A DNA stretch of 15,672 bases from Actinomycetota bacterium (GCA_016781225.1 JADDQT010000022.1:1-15672); one strand, 5' to 3'; counted from the stretch's first letter, positions 1 to 6,234 are shown. Made by a program: numbers and translations. The notes: a model not told the origin generated them from the sequence alone.

Positions 1-168
1 GGGCGAGCCGGCGTGGGCCAGGGCTGCCGCCACCTCCCGGTGGGATGTGACCTCGGACGCGCAGCGTGGGCACACCGCCAGGTGGGCCTCAACCTCTGCG
101 GCCTCGCTGCTCTCGACGGCATCGAGGGCAAAGGCGCCGAGCAGCTCTTGGATCTCGTCGTGGGTCAT
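1..168 (-). CDS. Anti-sigma factor, zinc-binding N-terminal domain (partial, runs off the window)
   Basis: Only the first 56 residues are present; the gene continues beyond base 1. The visible part is an acidic helical segment followed by His29-x3-Cys33-x2-Cys36, the HxxxCxxC signature of ZAS-type (zinc) anti-sigma factors, which bind and hold their ECF sigma factor at the membrane. The ATG at 166-168 overlaps the TGA of the upstream ECF sigma gene as ATGA, so the two are translationally coupled, the usual arrangement for a cognate pair. The RskA-like C-terminal part that would sit outside the membrane lies outside the window, so the subclass cannot be confirmed. The call as an anti-sigma factor rests on motif plus position. 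Confidence 0.85.
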   Translation of the reverse strand, partial: MTHDEIQELLGAFALDAVESSEAAEVEAHLAVCPRCASEVTSHREVAAALAHAGSP

Positions 169-734
169 CCTTCGAGCCATGTCCGGTCACCTCCAGCGCG
201 CATCCTCTTGAGACCGGCTCGGATCCTGCTCTTCACGGTCCCTTCGGGTTCGTCGAGAAGCTGTGCGACCTCCCGGTAGGTGTGCCCGCCGAAGTAGGCC
301 AGGGCTATGGCGCGCCTCTCTTGGGGGGGCAGGACCGTCACCATGTCCTTGACCCGTTCGGCGACCGTGAGGTCCCACACCTCCCGTTCGATGTCGTATC
401 CCGACTCCGCGGTCTCACGGGCCTGGCGGTCCTCCCGGCGGCGGCGAGAGGTCTCCGACCGCAGCATGTCCACTGCCCGGCCGTGCGACTGGGCAAGCAG
501 GTAGGAGCGCAGCGAGCCCCGTCCGGGGTCGAACTTCTCAGGCTCGTTCCACAGGCGCAGGAAGACCTCCTGCACCACCTCCTCGGCGGAGGCGACGTCG
601 CCGAGGACCCGCATGGCGAGGGCGTAGACCGCCCCGGCGTGGCGGCGGTAGGCCTCGGCCAGGGCGTCCTCGCGGTAGCGCCCGATGGCGATGACCAGCG
701 CACTGTCGCTCGCATCGGACAGGACGAGGGTCAT
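165..734 (-). CDS. ECF-family RNA polymerase sigma factor (SigK/SigL-like)
   Basis: This 189-residue protein has the two-domain layout of a group 4 sigma factor. Sigma region 2 spans about residues 25-95, with the core-binding and -10-reading stretch around AEEVVQEVFLRLW and RAVDMLR. Region 4 spans about 125-180, with a helix-turn-helix at TYREVAQLLDEPEGTVKSRI. The length is typical of the family. The region 4 text (ALAYFGGHTYREVA) resembles actinobacterial SigK/SigL types, which pair with RskA-like anti-sigma factors; this subclass is inference. It is followed by its likely anti-sigma gene in an ATGA overlap. The ATG at 734 is the furthest plausible start and sits right after a candidate ECF promoter (742-770), so the mRNA may be nearly leaderless. 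The genes it controls cannot be read from the window, although autoregulation is usual. Confidence 0.92.
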   Translation of the reverse strand: MTLVLSDASDSALVIAIGRYREDALAEAYRRHAGAVYALAMRVLGDVASAEEVVQEVFLRLWNEPEKFDPGRGSLRSYLLAQSHGRAVDMLRSETSRRRREDRQARETAESGYDIEREVWDLTVAERVKDMVTVLPPQERRAIALAYFGGHTYREVAQLLDEPEGTVKSRIRAGLKRMRAGGDRTWLEG

Positions 735-741
735 CGTCGGG

Positions 742-770
742 TCTACGGGGCCGGGACGCCTCCCGGATGG
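742..770 (-). promoter_or_regulatory. Candidate ECF-type promoter of the sigma factor gene
   Basis: Read on the minus strand, CCATCC (765-770) is followed after 17 bases by CGTAGA (742-747). CCATCC is the -35 element reported for mycobacterial SigK; the -10 element is less like the SigK CCGAAT. With six bases after the -10 element, transcription would start at about 735, one base before the ATG at 734. This fits autoregulation, but a six-base match in GC-rich DNA is weak evidence. Confidence 0.3.
751..766. repeat. Perfect 6-bp inverted repeat with 4-base loop
   Basis: CCGGGA (751-756) and TCCCGG (761-766) form a perfect hairpin around a 4-base loop, about 30 bases after the stop of the SCP2-like gene. 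There is no T-tract, so it is at best a weak terminator. It also fills the spacer of the candidate sigma-gene promoter and touches its -35 element, so it could be an operator. The function is open. Confidence 0.4.
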
Positions 771-795
771 GCCAAGGGACAGGGCGATGGCGGGC

Positions 796-1182
796 TCAGA
801 ACTCGGTGACCTGTCGCAGCTCCTCCTGGAACTGCTTGTACTCCGGCGAGTTGGTGATGGGGAGGAGGGCCATGAGCTTGGCCATGTTGCCCGTGACCTT
901 GACCCGGCCCTGCATGAAGGCGGCGTTGGCGTCGAGCTCGCCCTGCTGGACCTTCATGGCATCGTCGTAGTTGGTGGTGAGCGTGACCTCGGCGTCGCTC
1001 AGGTCGCCGAGCTGGCTGTCGAGGAGCTTCCCGTTCTCGAGGACCCAGTAATACCGGACCTCCCCATCGGGGCCCCCGGTGACCACGTACTGCATGCGGG
1101 CCGAAGCTCCCGGCCGCTCGGGCTGGGACTCGGCCAGCCTCCTCTCCTCGTCCAGCCACTCCTGCGTCAGCCACTTGGCCAT
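796..1182 (-). CDS. Small SCP2-like (sterol carrier protein 2 fold) protein
   Basis: The protein has 128 residues and no signal peptide or membrane segment. Its body reads like an SCP2 domain: alternating beta strands (MQYVVTGG, VRYYWVLENGKL, EVTLTTNYDDAMKV) followed by the family's ending, a segment of the type LDANAAFMQGRVKVTGNMAKLMALLP. SCP2 domains bind lipids or acyl-CoA in a hydrophobic tunnel; the ligand cannot be told. The reading frame is open further upstream, but the ATG at 1182 is chosen because a strong Shine-Dalgarno (GGGAGAGGGG) lies just before it and because the upstream extension overlaps mca in a composition-shadow frame. It lies 37 bases after mca and 61 bases before the ECF sigma gene on the same strand, so it may be co-transcribed with mca. 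Confidence 0.85.
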   Translation of the reverse strand: MAKWLTQEWLDEERRLAESQPERPGASARMQYVVTGGPDGEVRYYWVLENGKLLDSQLGDLSDAEVTLTTNYDDAMKVQQGELDANAAFMQGRVKVTGNMAKLMALLPITNSPEYKQFQEELRQVTEF

Positions 1183-1219
1183 CGGTCCCCTCTCCCAAAC
1201 CTCGCTTCGCCGGCGGAAT

Positions 1220-2113
1220 CTAGTAGCCGCGGCTCCCCTCGGCCTCGGGGCGGACCACCTGGCGGACGCCGGCGAACAGGTCGTCCTCCGGGAGGGTGGT
1301 CTCCACCATGGAACGGGCCAGCACGTAGTCGTCGTATGGGTGGACGGTGCGGGCCACCTCGGCCGGGAGGCCGAACCAGAACGGTGATTGGGGGTCGATC
1401 TGGGTGGCGTGGGCCAGAAGGGCCTCACGGCGGACGTCGCCGTAGCCGGAGATGTCGATGCGCGTGGTGACGCGCTCGTCCTGCGAAGGCCGTTCGAACC
1501 AGCGCTCGTCGAAGGGTGACTCGAGGCCGAGCTCCAGGAACTTCTCGTGCGTGGCGATCATCCGGTCCCGCGACCAGACCGTGTAGTACAGCTTGGCGGG
1601 TTGCCAAGGCTGGCCCGTGCCCGGACAGGCGTTGGGGTCGCCGGCAAGGTCGAAGGCCAGCACCGAGATGTCGTGCACCCGGAGGTGGTCCGGGTGGGGG
1701 TAGCCCTGCTGGTCGTCGCTGTAGGTGACGATGACCTGGGGCCTCACCCGGCGGATCTCGGCGACCAGCCGGGCCACGGCCTCCTCGACATCGGCGGCGG
1801 CGAAGCTGTCGGGCCGGGCGTTGGCCTCGCTGTCGGGCATGCCGGAGTCCCGGTAGCCGAGCATCACCACCTCGTCGTAGCCGATCACCTCCGTGGCCCG
1901 GGCCAGCTCCTCGAGGCGGACCTGGTGGAGGTTGGCCCGTACCTCCGGGCGGTCCATGGCCGGGTTGAGGATGTCGCCCTCCTCGCCGCCGGTGCAGCAC
2001 ACGAGCACGGTGCGCACGCCCTCGTCGCGGTAACGGGCCACGGTCCCAGGGCCCTTGGAAGACTCGTCGTCGGGATGGGCGTGCACGGTGAGGAGGCACA
2101 TCGCATCGGGCAC
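1220..2113 (-). CDS. mca: Mycothiol S-conjugate amidase
   Basis: Mca cleaves mycothiol S-conjugates to a mercapturic acid and GlcN-Ins, a detoxification step special to mycothiol-making Actinobacteria. The protein belongs to the LmbE/PIG-L zinc deacetylase family. Counting from the furthest possible start (2122), it has the AHPDDE motif (zinc ligands His16 and Asp19) followed by SSKG, as in Mca, and the HPDH motif at 143-146 (third ligand His146). TGGEEGDILNPAMD and the HATQIDP segment near the C-terminus also favour Mca over the related deacetylase MshB. Three starts are possible: GTG at 2122, GTG at 2113 and ATG at 2101. I chose 2113 because a TAACGT hexamer ends seven bases before it and no Shine-Dalgarno is seen for any of the three. 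A mycothiol-using host follows from this gene. Confidence 0.93.
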   Translation of the reverse strand: MPDAMCLLTVHAHPDDESSKGPGTVARYRDEGVRTVLVCCTGGEEGDILNPAMDRPEVRANLHQVRLEELARATEVIGYDEVVMLGYRDSGMPDSEANARPDSFAAADVEEAVARLVAEIRRVRPQVIVTYSDDQQGYPHPDHLRVHDISVLAFDLAGDPNACPGTGQPWQPAKLYYTVWSRDRMIATHEKFLELGLESPFDERWFERPSQDERVTTRIDISGYGDVRREALLAHATQIDPQSPFWFGLPAEVARTVHPYDDYVLARSMVETTLPEDDLFAGVRQVVRPEAEGSRGY

Positions 2114-2120
2114 GGCACAC

Positions 2121-2126
2121 ACGTTA
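2121..2126 (-). promoter_or_regulatory. Candidate -10 element for mca (leaderless)
   Basis: On the minus strand TAACGT fits the actinobacterial TAnnnT -10 pattern and ends seven bases before the GTG at 2113. There is no convincing -35 hexamer at 16-18 bases and no Shine-Dalgarno, which fits a leaderless start. Evidence is the spacing and the hexamer only. Confidence 0.4.
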
Positions 2127-2165
2127 GGCCCGCCGGCCCTCCCGGACGGCCGGCCGAACGCGACA

Positions 2166-2189
2166 GAGCGGGGCCCGAAGGCCCCGCTC
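2166..2189 (-). terminator. Strong GC hairpin, probable terminator of the CAP-protein transcript
   Basis: GAGCGGGGCC (2166-2175) and GGCCCCGCTC (2180-2189) form a perfect 10-bp stem. On the minus strand the loop is TTCG, a very stable UUCG tetraloop. It lies 22 bases beyond the stop of the CAP-domain gene and before the mca promoter. No U-tract follows on either strand, as is common in high-GC actinobacteria, so termination efficiency is uncertain. The hairpin is symmetric, but only the minus strand has a gene ending here. Confidence 0.75.
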
Positions 2190-2211
2190 CATCACCCTTC
2201 CGCTGGAGGGT

Positions 2212-2883
2212 TCAGCGGCGACGGGTGCGCCGCACGGTGCGGCGGGTCTTGGTGGCCCGGCGCACGACCTTGCCGCCCTTGCGGGCCTTGACGCCACGAG
2301 CCTTGACCACCCGGCACACGGTCCGCCTGCGGACCTTGCGACACACCCTCCGAGCCGCGGGCGCAGCCGGGGCCGGGGGGGGCGGAGGGGCGAAGTGGCG
2401 GACCGGGGCCGCAGCGGCCACAACGGGAGCCGCCCAGGTGGCCATGAAGTTGAAGGTCACGAAGATGGTGCCGCCCGAGTGCACCACGCCCACGCCTACC
2501 GAGTCGTAGTACCCGTTGACCATGTTGGCGTAATGGGAGGGGCTGTTCACGAAGGCGTTGTGAAGCGAGTCGACGCTCTGGCCCATGCCCACGTTCTCGC
2601 CGACACGGACCCAGTTGGACGGCGCCTGGGATGCGAGGTTGGGGTTGTGGGAGATGGTGCCCCGGGAGGCCATCTGCGACGACCACCCGCGGGCCATGTT
2701 GGTGAGGCCCCCGTTGACTCCGAGCTGCCGCAGGCCCTTCGATGCCCGCAGGCCGTTGAGCTTGGCCACGAAGCTGGCCTCGTCCGAGCCCGTGTCGGCG
2801 AAGGCCGGCTCGGGCACCACGGTCAGGGCCATAACGCTGGCCAGCCCGGCACCCATTGCGATGCGGATCTTCTTGCTGTTCAT
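2212..2883 (-). CDS. Secreted CAP/SCP-domain protein with arginine/lysine-rich C-terminal tail
   Basis: The 223-residue protein starts with a Sec signal peptide (basic MNSKKIR, hydrophobic core, likely cut after AFA at residue 29). Residues 34-150 form a CAP (SCP/PR-1) domain of the bacterial type, with LNGLRASKGL, His79 in ISHNPNL, GENVG at 95-99, FVNSPSHYANMVN and the closing FVTFNFMATW. Bacterial CAP proteins are usually extracellular and often linked to the envelope, but their activity is rarely known. An alanine/proline linker (151-177) leads to a tail (178-223) in which 24 of 46 residues are Arg or Lys, with two cysteines (181 and 190). This tail could bind acidic polymers, DNA or the wall; that is inference. 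The ATG at 2883 has a perfect Shine-Dalgarno GGAGG (2891-2895). The leader contains a c-di-GMP-I riboswitch, so expression probably follows c-di-GMP. Confidence 0.92.
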   Translation of the reverse strand: MNSKKIRIAMGAGLASVMALTVVPEPAFADTGSDEASFVAKLNGLRASKGLRQLGVNGGLTNMARGWSSQMASRGTISHNPNLASQAPSNWVRVGENVGMGQSVDSLHNAFVNSPSHYANMVNGYYDSVGVGVVHSGGTIFVTFNFMATWAAPVVAAAAPVRHFAPPPPPAPAAPAARRVCRKVRRRTVCRVVKARGVKARKGGKVVRRATKTRRTVRRTRRR

Positions 2884-2928
2884 GACTTTGCCTCCGGTTG
2901 GTTAAGACCCACGGAGGGCAAAGCCCCC
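2884..2928 (-). promoter_or_regulatory. Riboswitch expression platform acting on the ribosome binding site
   Basis: Two mutually exclusive pairings can be read on the transcript. CUUUGCCCUCC (2913-2923) is complementary, with one bulged C, to GGAGGCAAAG (2886-2895), which contains the Shine-Dalgarno. Alternatively GGGGGC (2923-2928) pairs with GCCCUC (2914-2919) around a UUU loop, occupying the anti-Shine-Dalgarno and freeing the ribosome binding site. The second hairpin uses the same GGG (2926-2928) that closes aptamer helix P1. Ligand-bound aptamer would therefore favour the hidden ribosome site, predicting an OFF switch. No U-tract is present, so translational control is more likely than termination. 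Confidence 0.6.
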
Positions 2929-3021
2929 ATTCGGTAGCTCGGCTGCCTTGTGAGCGATTCGCTCCGTCAGGCCCGTGGCTTTGCGTCTTCCGGGTTTCCC
3001 CGGGAGTTGCCGTTTCGTGGG
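2926..3021 (-). promoter_or_regulatory. Cyclic di-GMP-I (GEMM) riboswitch aptamer
   Basis: The minus strand carries the conserved parts of the class I c-di-GMP aptamer in the right order. The 5' segment CCCACGAAACGGCAAC (3006-3021) comes first. Next is a hairpin CCGGG-GAAA-CCCGG (2990-3003) with the GNRA tetraloop. The invariant GACGCAAAGCC (2977-2987) follows, then GGGCCUGA (2967-2974) and a second hairpin GAGCG-AUU/AAU-CGCUC (2952-2964). The 3' hairpin GGCAGCCGAGCUACC (2933-2947) corresponds to consensus GGUAGCCGGGUUACC, with one C-A mismatch in its stem. P1 closes by CCCACG (3016-3021) with CGAAUGGG (2926-2933). GEMM riboswitches bind c-di-GMP and commonly control envelope, motility and secreted-protein genes. 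The only gene downstream is the CAP-domain protein. The call rests on motif and fold by eye, without a covariance search. Confidence 0.88.
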
Positions 3022-3028
3022 ATGTCTT

Positions 3029-3054
3029 GGTTGCTGTACCAATGATCGGCAACC
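3029..3054. repeat. Inverted repeat GGTTGC-N14-GCAACC over the candidate promoter
   Basis: GGTTGC (3029-3034) and GCAACC (3049-3054) are perfect 6-bp arms, 14 bases apart. They flank the candidate -10 element and start site of the riboswitch transcript. This could be an operator or coincidence; no regulator is known for it. Confidence 0.3.
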
Positions 3055-3069
3055 GCTCTGGGTACTTGA
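3043..3069 (-). promoter_or_regulatory. Candidate FliA/WhiG (sigma-28 type) promoter for the riboswitch and CAP gene
   Basis: On the minus strand TCAAGTAC (3062-3069) is followed after exactly 11 bases by GCCGATCA (3043-3050). The sigma-28 consensus is TAAAGTTT, 11 bases, GCCGATAA; the match is 5 of 8 and 7 of 8, with the correct spacer. Transcription would start near 3035-3037, about 15 bases before the aptamer, which is where a riboswitch promoter should be. No better vegetative promoter was seen between 3022 and 3134. Confidence 0.5.
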
Positions 3070-3134
3070 GCATTACCCGCAGTGTTTTTCACGGCGGTCA
3101 GCCGCATGCTCGTGCAGCCCTCGAGGGGACCGCG

Positions 3135-3170
3135 CAGGCGCGCAGGCGGTCAGGCGGACAGGCGCTCAGG
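3135..3170. repeat. Short tandem repeat, 8-bp unit CAGGCGNN, about 4.5 copies
   Basis: CAGGCG occurs at 3135, 3143, 3151 and 3159, each exactly 8 bases apart, followed by a partial CAGG at 3167. The array lies between the egtD stop codon and the upstream region of the CAP gene. The last two bases of each unit vary (CG, GT, GA, CT). It could be a slippage-prone spacer. No function is evident. Confidence 0.7.
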
Positions 3171-3172
3171 GC

Positions 3173-4150
3173 TCAGCGCGTCGAGAGCGACAGGGCGTAG
3201 TCACCGTCGGCGTCGGTCCACCACCGCTGCACCTCGAGGCCCACGCTGCCCAGCTCGGCCTCCACTCCCGGCCGGCGGAACTTGGCGCTGATCTCGGTGC
3301 GCATCTCCTCGCCGTCGGCGAAGGCCACCGACATGTCGAAGGCCGCCACCTCCACCTCCTGGTCAGCCAGGGAGCGCAGGTGCATCTCCATCCGCTCTTC
3401 CTCCGCGTTCCAGCGGGCCACGTGGCCGTAGCGGCGGGGCGCGAAGTCGGCCCGCAGCTCCCGGTTGAGCACGGACAGGAGGTTGCGGTTGAAGGCCGCA
3501 GTGACGCCCACGGCGTCGTCGTAGGCGGCCACCAGGCGAGCGGGCTCCTTCACCAGGTCCGTGCCGAGCAACAGAGCGTCGCCTCGCTCCATGCCTCCTG
3601 CGACCTCGGACAGAAAGGCCTTGCGCTGCTCCGGCAGGAGGTTCCCGATGGTCCCCCCGAGAAAGACCACCAGTCGTCGGCCGCCGGCCGGCAGCTCGTC
3701 GAGGTGCTGTTCGAAGTCACCCACCACGCCGTGGACTTCGAGCCCGGGGTAGGCGTCGGCGATTGCGGTGCCCGCCGCACGCAGGATGCCCTCGCTGACG
3801 TCGAAGGGGACGAACCGACGAAGCGTCCCCGCCCCTGCCAGCGCGTCGAGGAGCACGCGAGTCTTCTCCGACGATCCGGACCCGAGCTCGACCACGGTGT
3901 CAGCGCCGCTGAGGGCGGCCACGTCACCGGCGTGGCGATCGAGGATCTCGCGCTCCCGCCGTGTGGGGTAGTACTCCGGCAGCCGGGTGATGGCCTCGAA
4001 GAGCAGCGAGCCAAGGTCGTCGTAGAACCACTTGGGCGGCAGCTCCTTCGGCTGAGCCGAGAGCCCACGGCGGGCGTCGCGCTCCAGTGCCGCGGCGATG
4101 TGGTCGGGACCGAGGTGCACGTCGACCGAGAGAGCTCGGGCCGTTGTCAT
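3173..4150 (-). CDS. egtD: L-histidine N-alpha-methyltransferase, ergothioneine biosynthesis
   Basis: EgtD uses three S-adenosylmethionine molecules to turn histidine into hercynine (trimethylhistidine), the first step of ergothioneine synthesis. At 325 residues it has the usual family length. The SAM-binding loop ELGSGSSEKTR is at 88-98. Residues known in the Mycobacterium smegmatis enzyme recur at a constant offset of +4: Tyr43, Tyr60, Asn170 (in GGTIGN), Tyr210 (in AYDD), and Glu286/Ser288 (in RTEISAKF), which bind the histidine substrate. The ATG at 4150 overlaps the TGA of egtC as ATGA, so the two are coupled. It is the last gene of the long minus-strand operon starting at proA, and no clear terminator follows. 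All visible catalytic residues are intact. Confidence 0.96.
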   Translation of the reverse strand: MTTARALSVDVHLGPDHIAAALERDARRGLSAQPKELPPKWFYDDLGSLLFEAITRLPEYYPTRREREILDRHAGDVAALSGADTVVELGSGSSEKTRVLLDALAGAGTLRRFVPFDVSEGILRAAGTAIADAYPGLEVHGVVGDFEQHLDELPAGGRRLVVFLGGTIGNLLPEQRKAFLSEVAGGMERGDALLLGTDLVKEPARLVAAYDDAVGVTAAFNRNLLSVLNRELRADFAPRRYGHVARWNAEEERMEMHLRSLADQEVEVAAFDMSVAFADGEEMRTEISAKFRRPGVEAELGSVGLEVQRWWTDADGDYALSLSTR

Positions 4151-4923
4151 GGGAATGTGGCCGCCGGCGGCCGGAGGGCTGTCACCGAGAAGTCGTGAGC
4201 GCTGGCGGTCACGAGGGACCCGTCCGCCACCACCTCCCAGCCCGGCTCGTCGTCAAAGGGCTCCGAGGCCAATAGGAAGCCGCCCTCGGCCAGCCCCGTG
4301 CCCGACAGGAGCCAGAGGGAGTCCCCGCACGCAGTGGCAGCTACACAGCTCCCATCGGTCAGCACCAGGTTGAGGCGCGCCGTCGTGAGCTCGAGCACCA
4401 TGCGGACGGCCTCGCACAGGGCGTCGGCCTCCGAAGCCCCTTGATCCAGGTGGTCGAGGGCAAGGGCGAAGAGCACCTCGGAGTCGCTGGCTCCCTCGAT
4501 GCCGGCCGTCCTCCGGTCCGAGACCAGGCGGCGGAGCCTGGCTCCGACTTCGGTCCTGAACCCGTCGACGGCCCCGTTGTGGGCGAACAGCCACCTGCCG
4601 GCGGTGAAGGGGGGCGTGCCGCTCTCCTCCACCGGAGCCGGGGGCGTGGCACTACGGACGGCGGCCAGCACCGCCGGCGCGTCCACAAGCCCCGCCCACG
4701 AGGAGAACGAGCCGTCGGCCCACATGGGCCGGGGTGTGCGATGACGGGCGGGCTCGCTCCGCCGAGCCAAGTCGTACCACCCGACCCCCCAGCCATCGGC
4801 GTTGATGGTGCCGTGGCGCTGCCGGCGGGGTGCCCAGGACTGGTGGAGCAGGGAGTGGGGTGGCTGGAGGAGGAGGCGTTCGAGGCTGACGGGCGGGCCC
4901 AGATAGGCGAGGAGGCGGCACAC
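4147..4923 (-). CDS. egtC: Gamma-glutamyl-hercynylcysteine sulfoxide hydrolase (class II glutamine amidotransferase fold)
   Basis: EgtC removes the gamma-glutamyl group from the sulfoxide made by EgtB. The 258-residue protein begins Met-Cys-Arg-Leu-Leu-Ala-Tyr; Cys2 becomes the N-terminal nucleophile after removal of the initiator Met, as in class II amidotransferases. Family motifs NADGWGVGWY (41-50) and FAHNGAV (113-119) are present, followed by the SDSEVLFAL segment. The start is a GTG at 4923, fixed by the need for Cys at position 2. It lies 18 bases after egtB and overlaps egtD by ATGA. Its presence indicates the actinobacterial route that uses gamma-glutamylcysteine as sulfur donor, so an egtA gene is expected elsewhere in the genome. 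Confidence 0.95.
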   Translation of the reverse strand: MCRLLAYLGPPVSLERLLLQPPHSLLHQSWAPRRQRHGTINADGWGVGWYDLARRSEPARHRTPRPMWADGSFSSWAGLVDAPAVLAAVRSATPPAPVEESGTPPFTAGRWLFAHNGAVDGFRTEVGARLRRLVSDRRTAGIEGASDSEVLFALALDHLDQGASEADALCEAVRMVLELTTARLNLVLTDGSCVAATACGDSLWLLSGTGLAEGGFLLASEPFDDEPGWEVVADGSLVTASAHDFSVTALRPPAATFP

Positions 4924-4941
4924 CTTCGCGGATCCCGTGTC

Positions 4942-6234
4942 CTAGGCGTCGCGGGCGCAGCGAAAGCCACAGAAGATCTGGCGGCGGACGGCGTGGTCCC
5001 AGTTGCGGAACGTGGTTCGCGCCATGCTCGGGTGGGTGGCCCAGGATCCACCCCGGAGCACCCTGTAGTCGGAGCCGTAGAAGACCTCGGAGTACTTCCG
5101 GTAAGGGAAGGAACGGAAGCCCGGGTACGGCTCGAAGACCGACGACGTCCACTCCCACACGTCGCCCGTCATCTGGACGCAGCCGTAGGCGCTGGCTCCC
5201 TCGGGGTAGGCGCCGACCGGCGCGGTCCCCAGATGGGCCTGTCCGAGGTTGGCCCTTGCGGCGGTGGGTTCGTCGTCCCCCCACGGGTACCGGCGCTTGC
5301 GCCCGGCGGCCGGGTCCCACGAAGCCGCCTTCTCCCATTCCGCCTCGGTGGGGAGGCGCCTGTCCCGCCATTTGGCGTACGCCGCGGCCTCGTGCCAGCA
5401 CACGTGCTGGACGGGCTCGTGGGGGGGCAGGTCCTCGCGCCAGCCGAACCGACTGCGAGACCACGACGAGGATCCCTCCCGGTGCCAGAACTGCGGGTGC
5501 TCGAGCCCCGCCTCACGACGCCAGGCCCACCCTTCTTCGTCCCAACAGTGTCGTTCGTCATATCCGCCGGCGTCGACGAACTCGGCGTAGTCGGCGTTGG
5601 TCACCGGCCCGGCATCGATGAGGTACGGGGCCAGCTCGACCTGGTGGGCGGGACGCTCGTTGTCGAGGGCCCAGGGCTCGGTGTCCGTGCCCATGGTGAA
5701 CGTCCCACCGTCGACCAGCACCTCGCGGCGCTCCGGTGGCGCGCCTTGCGGAGGCGGCGCGGCGACGGCGCGATAACCGGGCTCGTCCATGAGCTGGAGC
5801 GTGGCGAGCATGGTCTCGTCGTGCATGTGCTCGTGCTGGACGACCATCCCGTACACGAAGGCGTCGCCGAGGAGCGGGCTGGCGGGGTCGTCCAGCTCCA
5901 CCTGCTCCAGCACGTCGAGGGCGCGGGCTCGCACGTCACGGACGTAGGACCGAGCCTCGGACGGCCCCAGCAGCGGGAGGGCGGGCCGGTTGGCCCGAGG
6001 GTGGCGGAAGGCGTCGTAGATGGGGTCCAGGTCGGGGCGGAAGCCCGATGCACCCAGGGCCCGTACCAGCCAGAGGTCCTCGTAGTTGCCCACGTGGGCC
6101 AGATCCCACACCACCGGCGACATGAGCTTGGAGTGCTGGCGCACCAGGTCGGCGTCGGAGAGCGGCTCCAGGAGGTCGAAGGAGCGTGCCCGCGCCGACT
6201 CGAGGTGGCGGGCAACGACCTCTTTCACCGTCAT
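4942..6234 (-). CDS. egtB: Hercynine oxygenase (iron-dependent sulfoxide synthase)
   Basis: EgtB joins gamma-glutamylcysteine to hercynine with O2 at a non-heme iron. The 430-residue protein has a DinB-like N-terminal domain (about 5-150) and an FGE-sulfatase/C-type-lectin-like C-terminal domain (about 170-428). Iron ligands are His47 (DLAHVGNYE), His134 and His138 (QHEHMHDE); the last two match the numbering of the Mycobacterium thermoresistibile enzyme. Asp413 and Arg417 keep the D-x3-R spacing of its substrate-binding pair Asp416/Arg420. VLRGGSW and GFRCARDA are typical of the fold's end. The frame is open upstream to 6591, but the ATG at 6234 has a GGAGG eight bases before it and overlaps the preceding TGA as ATGA. 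All key residues are intact. Confidence 0.96.
   Translation of the reverse strand: MTVKEVVARHLESARARSFDLLEPLSDADLVRQHSKLMSPVVWDLAHVGNYEDLWLVRALGASGFRPDLDPIYDAFRHPRANRPALPLLGPSEARSYVRDVRARALDVLEQVELDDPASPLLGDAFVYGMVVQHEHMHDETMLATLQLMDEPGYRAVAAPPPQGAPPERREVLVDGGTFTMGTDTEPWALDNERPAHQVELAPYLIDAGPVTNADYAEFVDAGGYDERHCWDEEGWAWRREAGLEHPQFWHREGSSSWSRSRFGWREDLPPHEPVQHVCWHEAAAYAKWRDRRLPTEAEWEKAASWDPAAGRKRRYPWGDDEPTAARANLGQAHLGTAPVGAYPEGASAYGCVQMTGDVWEWTSSVFEPYPGFRSFPYRKYSEVFYGSDYRVLRGGSWATHPSMARTTFRNWDHAVRRQIFCGFRCARDA

Noticed and set aside
66..809. Long plus-strand open frame opposite the ECF sigma and anti-sigma genes
   Set aside because: It is the antisense shadow of clear sigma and anti-sigma genes in GC-rich DNA; its translation is low-complexity, with no family features.
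2926..3021. c-di-AMP (ydaO) riboswitch, which often precedes actinobacterial wall-hydrolase genes
   Set aside because: The invariant GACGCAAAGCC, the GAAA-loop hairpin and the GGYAGCCGRGYUACC-like 3' hairpin are those of the c-di-GMP-I class, and ydaO core motifs are absent.
3061..3134. A separate small gene or terminator between egtD and the CAP leader
   Set aside because: No conserved small protein, strong hairpin or T-tract terminator was seen; only weak 3-4 bp stems are present.
2975..4198. 407-codon plus-strand open frame opposite egtD and across the riboswitch leader
   Set aside because: egtD has intact catalytic residues on the other strand; this frame runs through an intergenic region and shows no domain.
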